Positions 33,937 to 41,793 of a DNA stretch of 64,000 nucleotides are shown here, piece by piece (position 1 is the first letter of the stretch; each line of letters opens with the position of its first letter). The DNA comes from Pseudonocardia broussonetiae (GTDB lineage: Bacteria; Actinomycetota; Actinomycetes; Mycobacteriales; Pseudonocardiaceae), in contig NZ_CP053564.1 in NCBI RefSeq assembly GCF_013155125.1, positions 1,867,501 through 1,931,500 of the forward strand, written 5' to 3'. A program made the translations under genes and the position numbers. Below the pieces are notes generated by a model. That model did not search any database. It was not told the origin of the DNA and was given only the letters and a program-made list of their open reading frames with translations.

Positions 33937-33968
33937 CCGGCCCGCCACGCGGGTGCGTGGCGGGCCGG
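33937..33968 (-). terminator. hairpin after pckG
   Basis: CCGGCCCGCCACGC and its exact complement form a 14-bp stem with a GGGT loop, 18 bases beyond the pckG stop. It separates pckG from the symporter operon on the same strand. Confidence 0.8.
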
Positions 33969-33985
33969 TGGGCCGTGCGGGTCGG

Positions 33986-35803
33986 TCAGGCGCCGAGGCG
34001 GAGCTTGAGAGCCTCCAGCTCGTCGCGCATCGACGTCGGCAGGCCGTCGCCGATCTTGTCGAACCACTCCTCGATGAGCGGGATCTCGGCCTTCCACTCC
34101 TCGACGTCGACGGTCAGCGCGGCGTCGATGTCGGCCACGGCGGCGTCGAGGCCCTCGAGGTCGATCTGGTCGGACGTCGGGACGTAGCCGATCGCGGTCT
34201 CGGTGGCCGCGGCCGTGCCCTCCATGCGCTCGATGCACCACTTGAGGACGCGGCTGTTCTCGCCGAACCCGGGCCACAGGAACTGGCCCTCGTCACCGCG
34301 GCGGAACCAGTTGACGTAGAAGATCTTCGGCAGCTTGTCGGCGTCGGCGCCCTTGCCGATGTTCACCCAGTGCTGGAAGTACTCGCCGACGTTGTAGCCC
34401 AGGAAGGGCAGCATCGCCATCGGGTCGCGGCGGACCTGGCCGAGCCCGCCGGCCGCGGCCGCGGTCTTCTCGCTCGACATCGTGGCGCCCATGAAGGTGC
34501 CGTGCTGCCAGTCGCGGGCCTCGGAGACCAGCGGGACCGTGGTCTTGCGGCGCCCGCCGAACAGGATCGCCGAGATCGGCACGCCGTTGGGGTCCTCCCA
34601 CTCCGGCGCGACGACCGGGCACTGCCCGATCGGCACGGTGTAGCGGGAGTTGGGGTGCGCGGCGTCGGTGCCGGACTCGGGCGTCCAGTCGTTGCCCTTC
34701 CAGTCCGTCAGGTGCTGGGGATCGCCTTCGAGGCCCTCCCACCACACGTCGCCGTCGTCGGTGAGCGCGACGTTGGTGAACAGCGCGTTGCCCGCCTCGA
34801 TGGTGCGCATCGCGTTGGGGTTGGTCTTCCAGTTGGTGCCCGGCGCGACGCCGAAGAAGCCGAACTCCGGGTTGACGGCGTAGAGCCGGCCGTCCTCGCC
34901 GAAGCGCATCCAGGCGATGTCGTCGCCGACGGTCTCGGCGCGCCAGCCGGGGATGGTCGGCTGGAGCATCGCGAGGTTGGTCTTGCCGCAGGCCGACGGG
35001 AACGCCGCGGCGATGTAGTAGGCCTTCTCCTCCGGCGAGATGAGCTTGAGGATGAGCATGTGCTCGGCCATCCAGCCCTCGTCGTGGGCGATGGCCGAGG
35101 CGATGCGCAGGGCGTAGCACTTCTTGCCCAGCAGCGCGTTGCCGCCGTAGCCGGAGCCGAAGCTCCAGATCTCGCGGGTCTCGGGGAAGTGCGAGATGTA
35201 CTTGGTCTCGTTGCAGGGCCACGCGACGTCGGCCTGGCCGGGCTCGAGCGGGGCGCCCACGGAGTGCACGCACTTGACGAAGGAGTCGCCGCGGTCGGAG
35301 AACAGCGGGAGCACGGTGGCGCCCATCCGCGTCATGATCTTCATCGACGCGACGACGTACTCCGAGTCGGTGATCTCCACGCCCAGCATCGGCGGGGTCG
35401 CGTCGAGCGGGCCCATGCAGAACGGGATGACGTACATCGTGCGCCCGCGCATGCTGCCGCGGTAGAGCTCCGACATCGTCGACTTCATCTCGGCCGGATC
35501 GACCCAGTTGTTCGTCGGGCCCGCACCCGACGGCTCGGCGGAACAGATGAACGTGCGCTCCTCGACGCGCGCCACGTCATCGGGATCGGAAGCCGCGTAG
35601 AAAGAATTCGGTTTCTTCTCGAGTCGCGTGAAGGTGCCGGCCTCGACGAGAGCGGACGTCATCCGCTCCCACTCTTCCTCGGACCCGTCGACCCACACGA
35701 CGCGGTCCGGCGTGGTCAGCTCGGCCACCTCGCGGACCCACGAGAGCAGTCGCGTGTTGTCGGTCGGCGCCTCGTCGAGCCCTGGCACGGTGGCTGCTGT
35801 CAT
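33986..35803 (-). CDS. pckG: phosphoenolpyruvate carboxykinase (GTP)
   Basis: A 605-residue gluconeogenic enzyme converting oxaloacetate and GTP to PEP and CO2; length is typical. Substrate site [21 protein letters not shown] signature [15 protein letters not shown] with the active-site cysteine and P-loop, kinase-2 [22 protein letters not shown], and guanine-binding [15 protein letters not shown] are all present. The ATG at 35803 has GAGGAGA upstream. It is monocistronic, divergent from a small membrane-protein gene across a 327-bp gap. Confidence 0.97.
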   Translation of the reverse strand: MTAATVPGLDEAPTDNTRLLSWVREVAELTTPDRVVWVDGSEEEWERMTSALVEAGTFTRLEKKPNSFYAASDPDDVARVEERTFICSAEPSGAGPTNNWVDPAEMKSTMSELYRGSMRGRTMYVIPFCMGPLDATPPMLGVEITDSEYVVASMKIMTRMGATVLPLFSDRGDSFVKCVHSVGAPLEPGQADVAWPCNETKYISHFPETREIWSFGSGYGGNALLGKKCYALRIASAIAHDEGWMAEHMLILKLISPEEKAYYIAAAFPSACGKTNLAMLQPTIPGWRAETVGDDIAWMRFGEDGRLYAVNPEFGFFGVAPGTNWKTNPNAMRTIEAGNALFTNVALTDDGDVWWEGLEGDPQHLTDWKGNDWTPESGTDAAHPNSRYTVPIGQCPVVAPEWEDPNGVPISAILFGGRRKTTVPLVSEARDWQHGTFMGATMSSEKTAAAAGGLGQVRRDPMAMLPFLGYNVGEYFQHWVNIGKGADADKLPKIFYVNWFRRGDEGQFLWPGFGENSRVLKWCIERMEGTAAATETAIGYVPTSDQIDLEGLDAAVADIDAALTVDVEEWKAEIPLIEEWFDKIGDGLPTSMRDELEALKLRLGA

Positions 35804-36130
35804 GTCGTCCTGTCTCCTCACCGGCGGACCGGGTTCTGCGGGAACGCTGCGCACGCCCGAGCCGGAACGGGTCGGACGTGCCTGTCGAAGATGAATAGCG
35901 ACGGTACCGGCGGTGTCCGGCTTTCCCCACCGCTGGCCGATGTCGATTGACTCACAGGACCGATCAACTAATCGATTCAGAAGTGGTCAGCGCGCTATTC
36001 CCGATGGCGCCGTAGTGACGAGCGCGACGTTGTGGCGGTGCCGCCGCCGTGCGCGCTCCGTGTGGACCGCCGCCGTCGCCCCGCGTAGCGTTTCGTGCGT
36101 ATCCGGTCGCACCGAGGGAGCGCGCACACC
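35804..36130. other. 327-bp intergenic region between pckG and a divergent gene
   Basis: This region is relatively AT-rich for the window around 35940-36000, including TTGACT at 35947-35952 and AATCGATT near 35971, so promoters for one or both genes are likely here. No operator or riboswitch could be named. The last 80 bases before the plus-strand start are GC-rich and featureless. Confidence 0.5.
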
Positions 36131-36580
36131 ATGAGCGACACCGGCATGTACGTCACGCTGCTCGTCGTGTCCATCGCGCTCACGTTCCTGGTGGGCCGGC
36201 TCCTGGTCACGGCGGGCGAACCCTTCCTGCAGGAGGTGTTCCAGGACGCCAAGGTCACGCGGTCGGTGAACCTGCTGCTGTCCGTGCTGTTCCACCTGAT
36301 CACCCTCGGCGTGCTGGCGATCATCTCGGTCGCCGACTTCGCCGACGGCGAGGAGCCGCTGCAGACGTTCGTCGTCAAGCTCGGGGTGGTGCTGCTCGTG
36401 CTGGGCATCGCCTACGGCATCTCGATGCTCGTGCTCATCCGCGTGCGGGAGCGCCGCCGCGCCGACCAGGTCTCCGAGCAGGTGCAGGAGCGGCTGGCCG
36501 AGCGCTCGGCGCCCGCCCCGCGGCCCGTCGTCGAGCCGCAGATCAGCACCCAGCCGGTGATCCCGAAGCGCCAGATCTGA
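36131..36580 (+). CDS. small integral membrane protein of unknown function
   Basis: A 149-residue protein with three helices (about 6-26 YVTLLVVSIALTFLVGRLL, 47-68 LLLSVLFHLITLGVLAIIS, 80-100 VVKLGVVLLVLGIAYGISML) and a charged C-terminal tail RVRERRRADQVSEQVQERLAER ending PKRQI. I do not recognise a named family; the composition suggests an actinobacterial membrane protein. It lies four bases before the kinase-LLM fusion gene, so both may be co-transcribed. Confidence 0.75.
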   Translation: MSDTGMYVTLLVVSIALTFLVGRLLVTAGEPFLQEVFQDAKVTRSVNLLLSVLFHLITLGVLAIISVADFADGEEPLQTFVVKLGVVLLVLGIAYGISMLVLIRVRERRRADQVSEQVQERLAERSAPAPRPVVEPQISTQPVIPKRQI

Positions 36581-36584
36581 GCCG

Positions 36585-38048
36585 GTGGTCCGGCTCCCCG
36601 CGCCGTGCCTGGTGGTGCTGGCCGGGCCGCCCGGATCCGGGAAGTCGACGTGGGCGGCGGCGCACTTCCCCGTCGACCAGGTCGTGTCCTCCGACCGGCT
36701 GCGCGCCGTCGTCGGGGCGGGCGAGGACGACATCGCGGCCAGCGCCGACGCGTTCGCGCTGCTGGAGGAGGTCGTCGCCCGCCGGGTCGCGCGCGGGCTG
36801 ACCACGGTCGTCGACACGACCGGGCTCGACGCCGAGCGCCGCGCCCGCTGGCGCGACCTCGCCCGGGCGCGGGGCACGGCGTGCGTGGCCGTCGCCTTCG
36901 ACACCCCCGCCGCGGTGTGCCGGGCCCGCAACCGCGCCCGTCCGCACCCCGTCCCGGCCGCCGCGCTCACCGCGCAGCTGCGCGCCTGGCCCGCCGTCCG
37001 CGACGCCCTGGGGGCCGAGGGCTTCGACGACGTCCTCGCGCCGGAGCCCGTGCGGGTGGTGCCGCCGGCGTTCGCGAGGAGCGGGGAGGCCGCGGCGCGG
37101 CAGGCCGAGCGGCCGGTCGAGCTGCGCTTCGCCCTGCACCTCGGCGAGTTCGGGGGCGGCGCGGCGACGCTGCGGACCCGGCTGCGCGAGATCGCCGTCG
37201 CCGCGGAGGCCGTCGGCTTCGACGCGGTGTACGTGATGGACCACTTCCGGCAGATCCCGCAGGTGGGCCGCGCGTGGGACGACTTCTGCGAGAGCTGGAC
37301 GACGCTCGCCTGGCTGGCCGCGTGCACCGAGCGGGTGCGGCTGGGCACGCTCGTCACCGCCGTCACGCACCGCAACGCCGGTCTCCTGGCCAAGATCGTC
37401 GCGACGCTGGACGTGCTCAGCGGCGGGCGCGCGGTGTGCGGGCTGGGCCTCGGCTGGTTCGCCGCGGAGCACCGCGCCTACGGCTACGCGTTCCCGCCGG
37501 TGGCCGAGCGCTACGCGCTGCTGGAGGACGCGCTGCGGGCGCTGCCGGTGCTGTGGGGCCCGGGCGGCGCGCCGTTCCGCGGGCGGGTGCTCGACCTCCC
37601 CGACACCGCCGCGTACCCGCGCCCCCTGCAGGAGCGCGTCCCGATCGTGCTGGGTGGCGGGGGCGAGCGGCGCACGCTGCGCCTCGCCGCGCAGCACGCG
37701 GACGTCGCCAACGTGCTGGGCGACCTCGCCACGGTCGCCCGCAAGGCCGCGGTGCTGCGCGCGCACTGCGCGGAGAGCGGGCGCGAGGTCGCGCTCTCCC
37801 ACCTGTCGACGGCGCTGGTCGGCACCGACGCCGCCGAGGTCGACGCGCTGGTGCACCGGCTGCGCCCGCGCGGCGCCGACCCGGCCCGCTACGCGGCCTC
37901 GGTGCACGCGGGCACCGTCGAGGACCACGTCGGGCGGTTCCGGGAGCTCGCCGAGGCGGGCGTCGGGGAGGTGGTCGTGCGGCTGCCCGGCCTGGTCGAC
38001 GCCGCGCCGCTGGAGCGGATGGCGCCGGTCATCGCGGCGTTCCGCTGA
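36585..38048 (+). CDS. fusion of P-loop kinase (AAA_33) and LLM-class flavin/F420 oxidoreductase
   Basis: A 487-residue two-domain protein. Residues 1-165 form a small polynucleotide-kinase-like ATPase: Walker A GPPGSGKST, then VVSSDRLRAVVG and a DTTG motif in LTTVVDTTGLDAERRARW. Residues about 180-487 are a luciferase-like monooxygenase TIM barrel (RFALHLGEFGGG, AVGFDAVYVMDHFRQIPQ, RVRLGTLVTAVTHRNAGLLAKIVATLD in two pieces, LGLGWFAAEHRAYGY, PIVLGGGGERRTLRL). It probably uses F420 or FMN. The joint function, RNA-like end kinase plus redox domain, is unclear. Start GTG lies four bases after the previous gene. Confidence 0.85.
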   Translation: MVRLPAPCLVVLAGPPGSGKSTWAAAHFPVDQVVSSDRLRAVVGAGEDDIAASADAFALLEEVVARRVARGLTTVVDTTGLDAERRARWRDLARARGTACVAVAFDTPAAVCRARNRARPHPVPAAALTAQLRAWPAVRDALGAEGFDDVLAPEPVRVVPPAFARSGEAAARQAERPVELRFALHLGEFGGGAATLRTRLREIAVAAEAVGFDAVYVMDHFRQIPQVGRAWDDFCESWTTLAWLAACTERVRLGTLVTAVTHRNAGLLAKIVATLDVLSGGRAVCGLGLGWFAAEHRAYGYAFPPVAERYALLEDALRALPVLWGPGGAPFRGRVLDLPDTAAYPRPLQERVPIVLGGGGERRTLRLAAQHADVANVLGDLATVARKAAVLRAHCAESGREVALSHLSTALVGTDAAEVDALVHRLRPRGADPARYAASVHAGTVEDHVGRFRELAEAGVGEVVVRLPGLVDAAPLERMAPVIAAFR

Positions 38049-39579
38049 CCCCCGTCCTGCTGACCCCCGGGCGCAGGCCGAGCGCCACCACCGCGGCGAC
38101 CGCGACCATCACCGCCGCGCCGACGAGCGCGGTGACGCCGACCCCGGCGTCGAACGCGGCGCGGGCCGAGTCCAGCAGCGCCTGCCCGTCGTGGCCGGGC
38201 ACGCGGGCGGCGGTGCCGACCGCCCCGCCCAGCGTCTCGTGGGCGGCGTCGGCCCCGTCCGGGCCGATGCTGGTCGGCACGACCACGCCGGCGCGGTACG
38301 CCGCGGCGAGCACGCTGCCGAGCACCGCGGTGCCGAGCACGGCGCCGATCTCGTAGGCCGTCTCCGACACCGCCGACGCCGAGCCCGCGCGGTCGGCCGG
38401 GACGGCGGCGAGGATGGCGTCGTTCGTGATCGTCTCCGAGAGCCCGATCCCGGCGCCCACGAGCACCGCCGCGACGGCGAGCAGGCCGACCTCGGGCGTC
38501 GCGGCCAGCAGGTAGCCGGCCGCGGCGAGCAGCAGCCCCGCGGGCACGAGCACGCGCAGCGGGAAGCGCCGGGCGAGCCGGCTGGCCACCAGACCGGCGA
38601 CCATGGTCGTCGCGAAGCCGGGGAGCAGGACCAGCCCGGCGTCGAGGGGGTCGAGGCCGGCCACGAGCAGCAGGTGCTGCGCGGAGAAGAACAGCAGGCC
38701 CGTCAGCGCGAACATCGTCGTGGCGTTGGCCAGTGCCGACAGGCGCAGGACCGGGGACGCGAACAGGGTGACGTCGAGCAGCGGCTCCTCGCCCGCCGCG
38801 ATCCGCGCCCTCGCCCGCCGGACGAACAGCACGGCCGAGGCGGCGGCGACGAGCAGCGCGAGCACCGCCGTCGCGGTGATGCCGTCGTGCGCCACGGTCT
38901 TCACGGCCAGCACGGCCGGGCCCATCGCGAGCAGCGAGAGCAGCACGCCGAGCGGGTCGAGCCGCCCCGGCGCGGCCATCCGCGACTCGGGCAGCAGCAC
39001 CGCGCCGAGCACCAGGATCAGCAGCATCAGCGGCACGTTCACCAGGAACACGGCGCCCCACCAGTAGTGGGTGAGCAGCAGGCCGCCGACGATCGGGCCG
39101 ACGGCCGCGCCCGCCGCGAAGCCCGTGGCCCAGATCGCGACGGCCAGGCGGCGCTGCCCGCGGTCGGGGAACAGCGTGCGGAGCAGGGCGAGCGTCGCCG
39201 GCATGAGCATGGCGCCGAAGAACCCGAGCAGGGCGCGCGCGGCCACGAGGTGCGCGGCGTCCGTGGAGAAGGCGGCGGCCAGGGAAACCGCGCCGAACCC
39301 GGCGACCCCGATCAGCAGCGTGCGGCGGCGCCCGATGCGGTCGCCGAGCGTGCCCATCGTGACGAGCAGGCCGGCGAGGACGAGCGGGTAGACGTCGACG
39401 ATCCACAGCTGCTGCACGGCCGACGGCGCGAGCGCCTCGCTGATCGCGGGCAGGGCGAAGCCCAGGACGGTGTTGTCGATCGCCACCAGCAGCGTGGGCA
39501 GGAACAGCACGGCGAGGCCGAGCCAGGCGCGTGCACCGGCGCGCGGCGGCGCGGCGGGGGAGAGGACGGTGGCGGTCAC
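38029..39579 (-). CDS. MFS drug-efflux transporter, DHA2 (14-helix) type
   Basis: A 516-residue inner-membrane proton antiporter with 14 predicted helices. Motif A is GTLGDRIGRRRTLLIG; motif C-like GPIVGGLLL; the N-terminal LVAIDNTVLGFALPAI is typical of DHA2 exporters. GTG at 39579 follows a GGGGGAGAGG site that is in the coding region only on the opposite strand, so the start rests on family alignment. It is divergent from a TetR gene and lies directly beside a perfect operator, a classical efflux-repressor pair. Its 3' end overlaps the fusion gene by 20 bases. Confidence 0.92.
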   Translation of the reverse strand: MTATVLSPAAPPRAGARAWLGLAVLFLPTLLVAIDNTVLGFALPAISEALAPSAVQQLWIVDVYPLVLAGLLVTMGTLGDRIGRRRTLLIGVAGFGAVSLAAAFSTDAAHLVAARALLGFFGAMLMPATLALLRTLFPDRGQRRLAVAIWATGFAAGAAVGPIVGGLLLTHYWWGAVFLVNVPLMLLILVLGAVLLPESRMAAPGRLDPLGVLLSLLAMGPAVLAVKTVAHDGITATAVLALLVAAASAVLFVRRARARIAAGEEPLLDVTLFASPVLRLSALANATTMFALTGLLFFSAQHLLLVAGLDPLDAGLVLLPGFATTMVAGLVASRLARRFPLRVLVPAGLLLAAAGYLLAATPEVGLLAVAAVLVGAGIGLSETITNDAILAAVPADRAGSASAVSETAYEIGAVLGTAVLGSVLAAAYRAGVVVPTSIGPDGADAAHETLGGAVGTAARVPGHDGQALLDSARAAFDAGVGVTALVGAAVMVAVAAVVALGLRPGVSRTGVSGTPR

Positions 39580-39589
39580 GTCAGGACTG

Positions 39590-39605
39590 TACCGTCTGGA
39601 CGGTA
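39590..39605. promoter_or_regulatory. TetR-type operator between the MFS and TetR genes
   Basis: TACCGTCTGGACGGTA is an inverted repeat (7-2-7) which continues imperfectly into CTG/TAG flanks, located 11 bases before the MFS start and 58 before the TetR start. It closely resembles operators of QacR/TetR-like repressors that control MFS pumps. Confidence 0.8.
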
Positions 39606-39662
39606 TAGACATTCCCGGCCGGGCGCCGTCGTGGCGCACCCCACCCCTCCTAGACTCCGACG

Positions 39663-40208
39663 ATGACCGGAGCCCGGGACCGCGTGCTCGACGCCTACGA
39701 GACGCTCCTGATCGACCACGGCCCCGGATCGGCCACGCTCGACGCCGTCGCCGCCGCGGCGGAGGTCTCCAAGGGCGGGCTGCTCTACCACTTCGCGTCG
39801 AAGGACGCGCTGGTCACCGGCCTGCTCGACCGCCTGCGCGAGCGCAGCGCCGCCGACGCCGACGCGATCCGCAGCGCCCCCGACGGCGCCGTCGCCTACT
39901 ACCTGCGCACCTCCGCACCCGGCGGCGGCACCCCCGGCGGCGTCACGCGCACCTACCTCGCGGTCCTGCGCATCTCCGACGGCAGCTCCACCGGTCAGGA
40001 GGTCCGCGACGCGCTGGCGGTGGTGGACGCCGACGCCTTCGCCGCGCTCCGGGACGAGCTCGAGGACCCGGTGCTGGCCTGGCTCGCCCAGCTCGTGGGG
40101 GACGGCCTGTACCTGCGCACCCTCACCGGCACCCCCCTACCGCCCGGGTTGGGGGTGGAGGACCTGCTGGCGAGGATGCGGCGGTACCTGCCGGCGGCGG
40201 AAGCCTGA
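39663..40208 (+). CDS. TetR family transcriptional repressor
   Basis: A 181-residue regulator. The helix-turn-helix is GSATLDAVAAAAEVSKGGLLYHFASKDAL, split as TLDAVAAAAEVSKGG and LLYHFASKDALV, the standard TetR arrangement. The C-terminal ligand domain is helical and shorter than average. It most likely represses the divergent MFS gene and itself through the palindrome at 39590-39605; the inducer is unknown. Confidence 0.93.
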   Translation: MTGARDRVLDAYETLLIDHGPGSATLDAVAAAAEVSKGGLLYHFASKDALVTGLLDRLRERSAADADAIRSAPDGAVAYYLRTSAPGGGTPGGVTRTYLAVLRISDGSSTGQEVRDALAVVDADAFAALRDELEDPVLAWLAQLVGDGLYLRTLTGTPLPPGLGVEDLLARMRRYLPAAEA

Positions 40209-40274
40209 CATTCGCCCCCACCCGCCCGTCGCGCCTCCGTCCCGTCGCGCCCCCGCTCCGCCCGCCCTGCCCAA
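40209..40274. other. short spacer before the repeat element
   Basis: Low-complexity C-rich sequence after the TetR stop; nothing else seen. Confidence 0.4.
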
Positions 40275-40463
40275 CCGGTGATCAAGGGGAGATGGTCGCT
40301 CGATGATCTCCGGACGCGGCCTTTCGCCCTTGATGAGCGCCGGGGCGGGACGGGCCGGGAGTGGGGCGGGCGCAGCGGGAGCGGACCGGGCTTCGCGCCT
40401 CCCTGTTGGCCGTTCGCGCACGTCCGGACATGCGCGGGACGGCGGGTTGGTGCGCAGTTCGCG

Positions 40464-40479
40464 GCGTTCCGCGGAACGC
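40464..40479. repeat. palindrome GCGTTCCGCGGAACGC, copy 1
   Basis: Perfect 16-bp palindrome preceded by TGCGCAGTTCGCG and by a second near-palindrome GCGCACGTCCGGACATGCGC. Same arrangement as copy 3. Confidence 0.9.
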
Positions 40480-40605
40480 GGTCGTGCGTGACACCCGCGC
40501 GCAGCCTCCCGGCCGCGCACCCGCCGGCGGTTCGCGCACCGGTTGATCAGAAGCGCGTACGCGGGCCCCACGCCCTGCGCGGGTCACGGCAGGTGCGTGT
40601 TCGCT

Positions 40606-40621
40606 GCGTTCCGCGGAACGC
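40606..40621. repeat. palindrome GCGTTCCGCGGAACGC, copy 2
   Basis: Identical 16-bp palindrome 142 bp after copy 1; its left context is more diverged than in copies 1 and 3. Confidence 0.9.
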
Positions 40622-40646
40622 GATCGCACAGCGACAGTCGTGCGAG

Positions 40647-40670
40647 CCACGGTCTGCACTCGTGGTTTTT
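40647..40670 (+). terminator. terminator-like hairpin with T-run inside the repeat unit
   Basis: CCACG (40647-40651) and CGTGG (40661-40665) flank a 9-base loop and are followed by TTTTT. This is a rare run in such GC-rich DNA and would end a plus-strand transcript starting within the unit. Confidence 0.5.
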
Positions 40671-40773
40671 CAACGCCCACCAGTGGCTTGCGCACCTGTT
40701 GGCTGCTCGCACACGTCCGCACGTGCGCGGGGCGCCACCACCTGCGCGAATGCCGGCTGGTGCGCGGTTCGCG

Positions 40774-40789
40774 GCGTTCCGCGGAACGC
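40774..40789. repeat. palindrome GCGTTCCGCGGAACGC, copy 3
   Basis: Identical palindrome 168 bp after copy 2, with the same left context as copy 1 (GTTGGCTGCTCGCACACGTC is the matching start). A fourth, decayed copy of the context is at about 40860-40877. Confidence 0.9.
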
Positions 40790-41013
40790 GGATCGCGCGC
40801 CGACGCCCACGCTGAGGCTCGCTGCATGCACGACCGTCGGTCGTCAGCGCGGGATGCAGGCTGCTGCGCAGTTCGCGCCCCGTCGCCCGCGCGTCGCCCC
40901 GATTCGCCGACCCGTCCCACCAGTCGACCACGCGCACGCCGCCGAGCCCCGCGATCAAGGGCACATGGTCGCGGTCGGAGATCAACGAGCGACCATCCGC
41001 CCTTGATCACCGG

Positions 41014-41219
41014 CCGCCCGGGGCGTGGCAGGAGCGCGGCGGCCAGGAGGGTGCGGGGCGCGGCAGGGGTGCGGCGGCCAAGGGGATGCGGCGCTCGGCG
41101 GGGGTGCGGCGCCCAGGGGCGTGCGGGCCCGAGCGGGTGCGGCGGGGGGCGCGGTAGGGAGGGGGTGCCGAGGTGGGGAGGAGGTGCCGAGGCGGGGGGA
41201 AGGGGGTCGCGGGCGCGCC
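41014..41219. repeat. G-rich degenerate repeat tract
   Basis: About 200 bases of strongly G-biased plus strand built from variants of GGTGCGGCG and GAGGTGCCGAGG. It lies between the inverted-repeat unit and the stop codon of the next gene. Many G3-G6 runs suggest it could form G-quadruplexes. No open frame here is credible. Confidence 0.6.
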
Positions 41220-41558
41220 CTACCCGAAGATCCACCTCGACGTCGCCCGGACCAGGGACGGGGCCGGCTCCACCGGCACCGGACGCCGGGCGATCTCCGG
41301 CACCGGGATGGGCAGGCGGTGGGTCGTGACGTTCCAGTACCGGCTCTCCGGGTCGCCCGCCCGCCACGCGTTGGCCAGGCGGGCGATGGCGTCGGCGTCG
41401 GCCCGGCGGCGGGGGCGCGGGCGCATGCCGCAGCGCTCGCGGACCTCGCGGTCCAGCGTGCGCCAGGCGTCGTCGGCGGTGGTGTGCACGCTGACGGTGG
41501 GTTCGCCGTCGGTCTGGCCGACCAGCAGCGTGTAGGCGCTGACCATCTCGTAGGACAC
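41220..41558 (-). CDS. small protein of unknown function
   Basis: A 112-residue cytoplasmic protein: MVSAYTLLVGQTDGEPTVSV, then TTADDAWRTLDREVRERCGM, a basic segment RPRPRRRADADAIARLANAWRAGDPESRYWNVTTHRLPIPVPEIA and RATSRWIFG at the end (quoted in pieces). I do not recognise it. The GTG at 41558 has GAGAGGGG about 8 bases upstream. Alpha-beta content looks like a compact fold. Flanked by non-coding DNA on both sides. Confidence 0.7.
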   Translation of the reverse strand: MSYEMVSAYTLLVGQTDGEPTVSVHTTADDAWRTLDREVRERCGMRPRPRRRADADAIARLANAWRAGDPESRYWNVTTHRLPIPVPEIARRPVPVEPAPSLVRATSRWIFG

Positions 41559-41793
41559 GGGCAGGGCCCCTCTCGGGCTCGAACCGGGATTCCCGCGACG
41601 TCGTCGGCGCGCTCGCACAGTCAACGACACCGACCCCGCCCGGGTCGCCTCCGGCACGCCGATCGTCGCCCGATGGTGTCCATCACGCGCTGTGTGCAAC
41701 CGGTCAGCCTGGTCGGGTGAGGGGCGGATCGCCGGACGGGTGGCCCCCGTCGGCGGGACCGCTCACCGGCCGATGTCTCACCGGCCCGGTGAC

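Larger units (their letters stand above)
40275..41013. repeat. 739-bp non-coding unit bounded by 60-bp inverted repeats
   Basis: The left end (40275-40334) and the reverse complement of the right end (40954-41013) match at 51 of 60 bases without gaps. Each end can itself fold: ATCAAGGGC pairs with GCCCTTGAT and ATGGTCGC with GCGACCAT in the right copy, while the left inner pairing is degenerate. Between them are three copies of the perfect palindrome GCGTTCCGCGGAACGC at 40464, 40606 and 40774, embedded in longer degenerate repeats. Open frames here have the repeats in different frames and give low-complexity peptides, so coding is unlikely. No transposase is inside. It may be a miniature mobile element, a recombination site or the gene of a structured RNA. 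Confidence 0.8.

Noticed and set aside
40278..41006. Open frame across the repeat unit (plus strand, about 242 codons)
   Set aside because: The repeated DNA segments fall in different frames and give unrelated peptides, and there is no ribosome site or recognisable protein; long open frames are common by chance at this GC content.
40282..41367. Minus-strand open frame of about 361 codons over the same region
   Set aside because: Pro/Arg/Ala low-complexity translation running through inverted repeats and a G-rich tract; overlaps a better gene at its start.
41570..41605. GGTTCGAGCCC on the minus strand, resembling a tRNA T-arm
   Set aside because: The flanking bases do not form the 5-bp T-stem, nor is there an anticodon arm or acceptor stem upstream; treated as chance.
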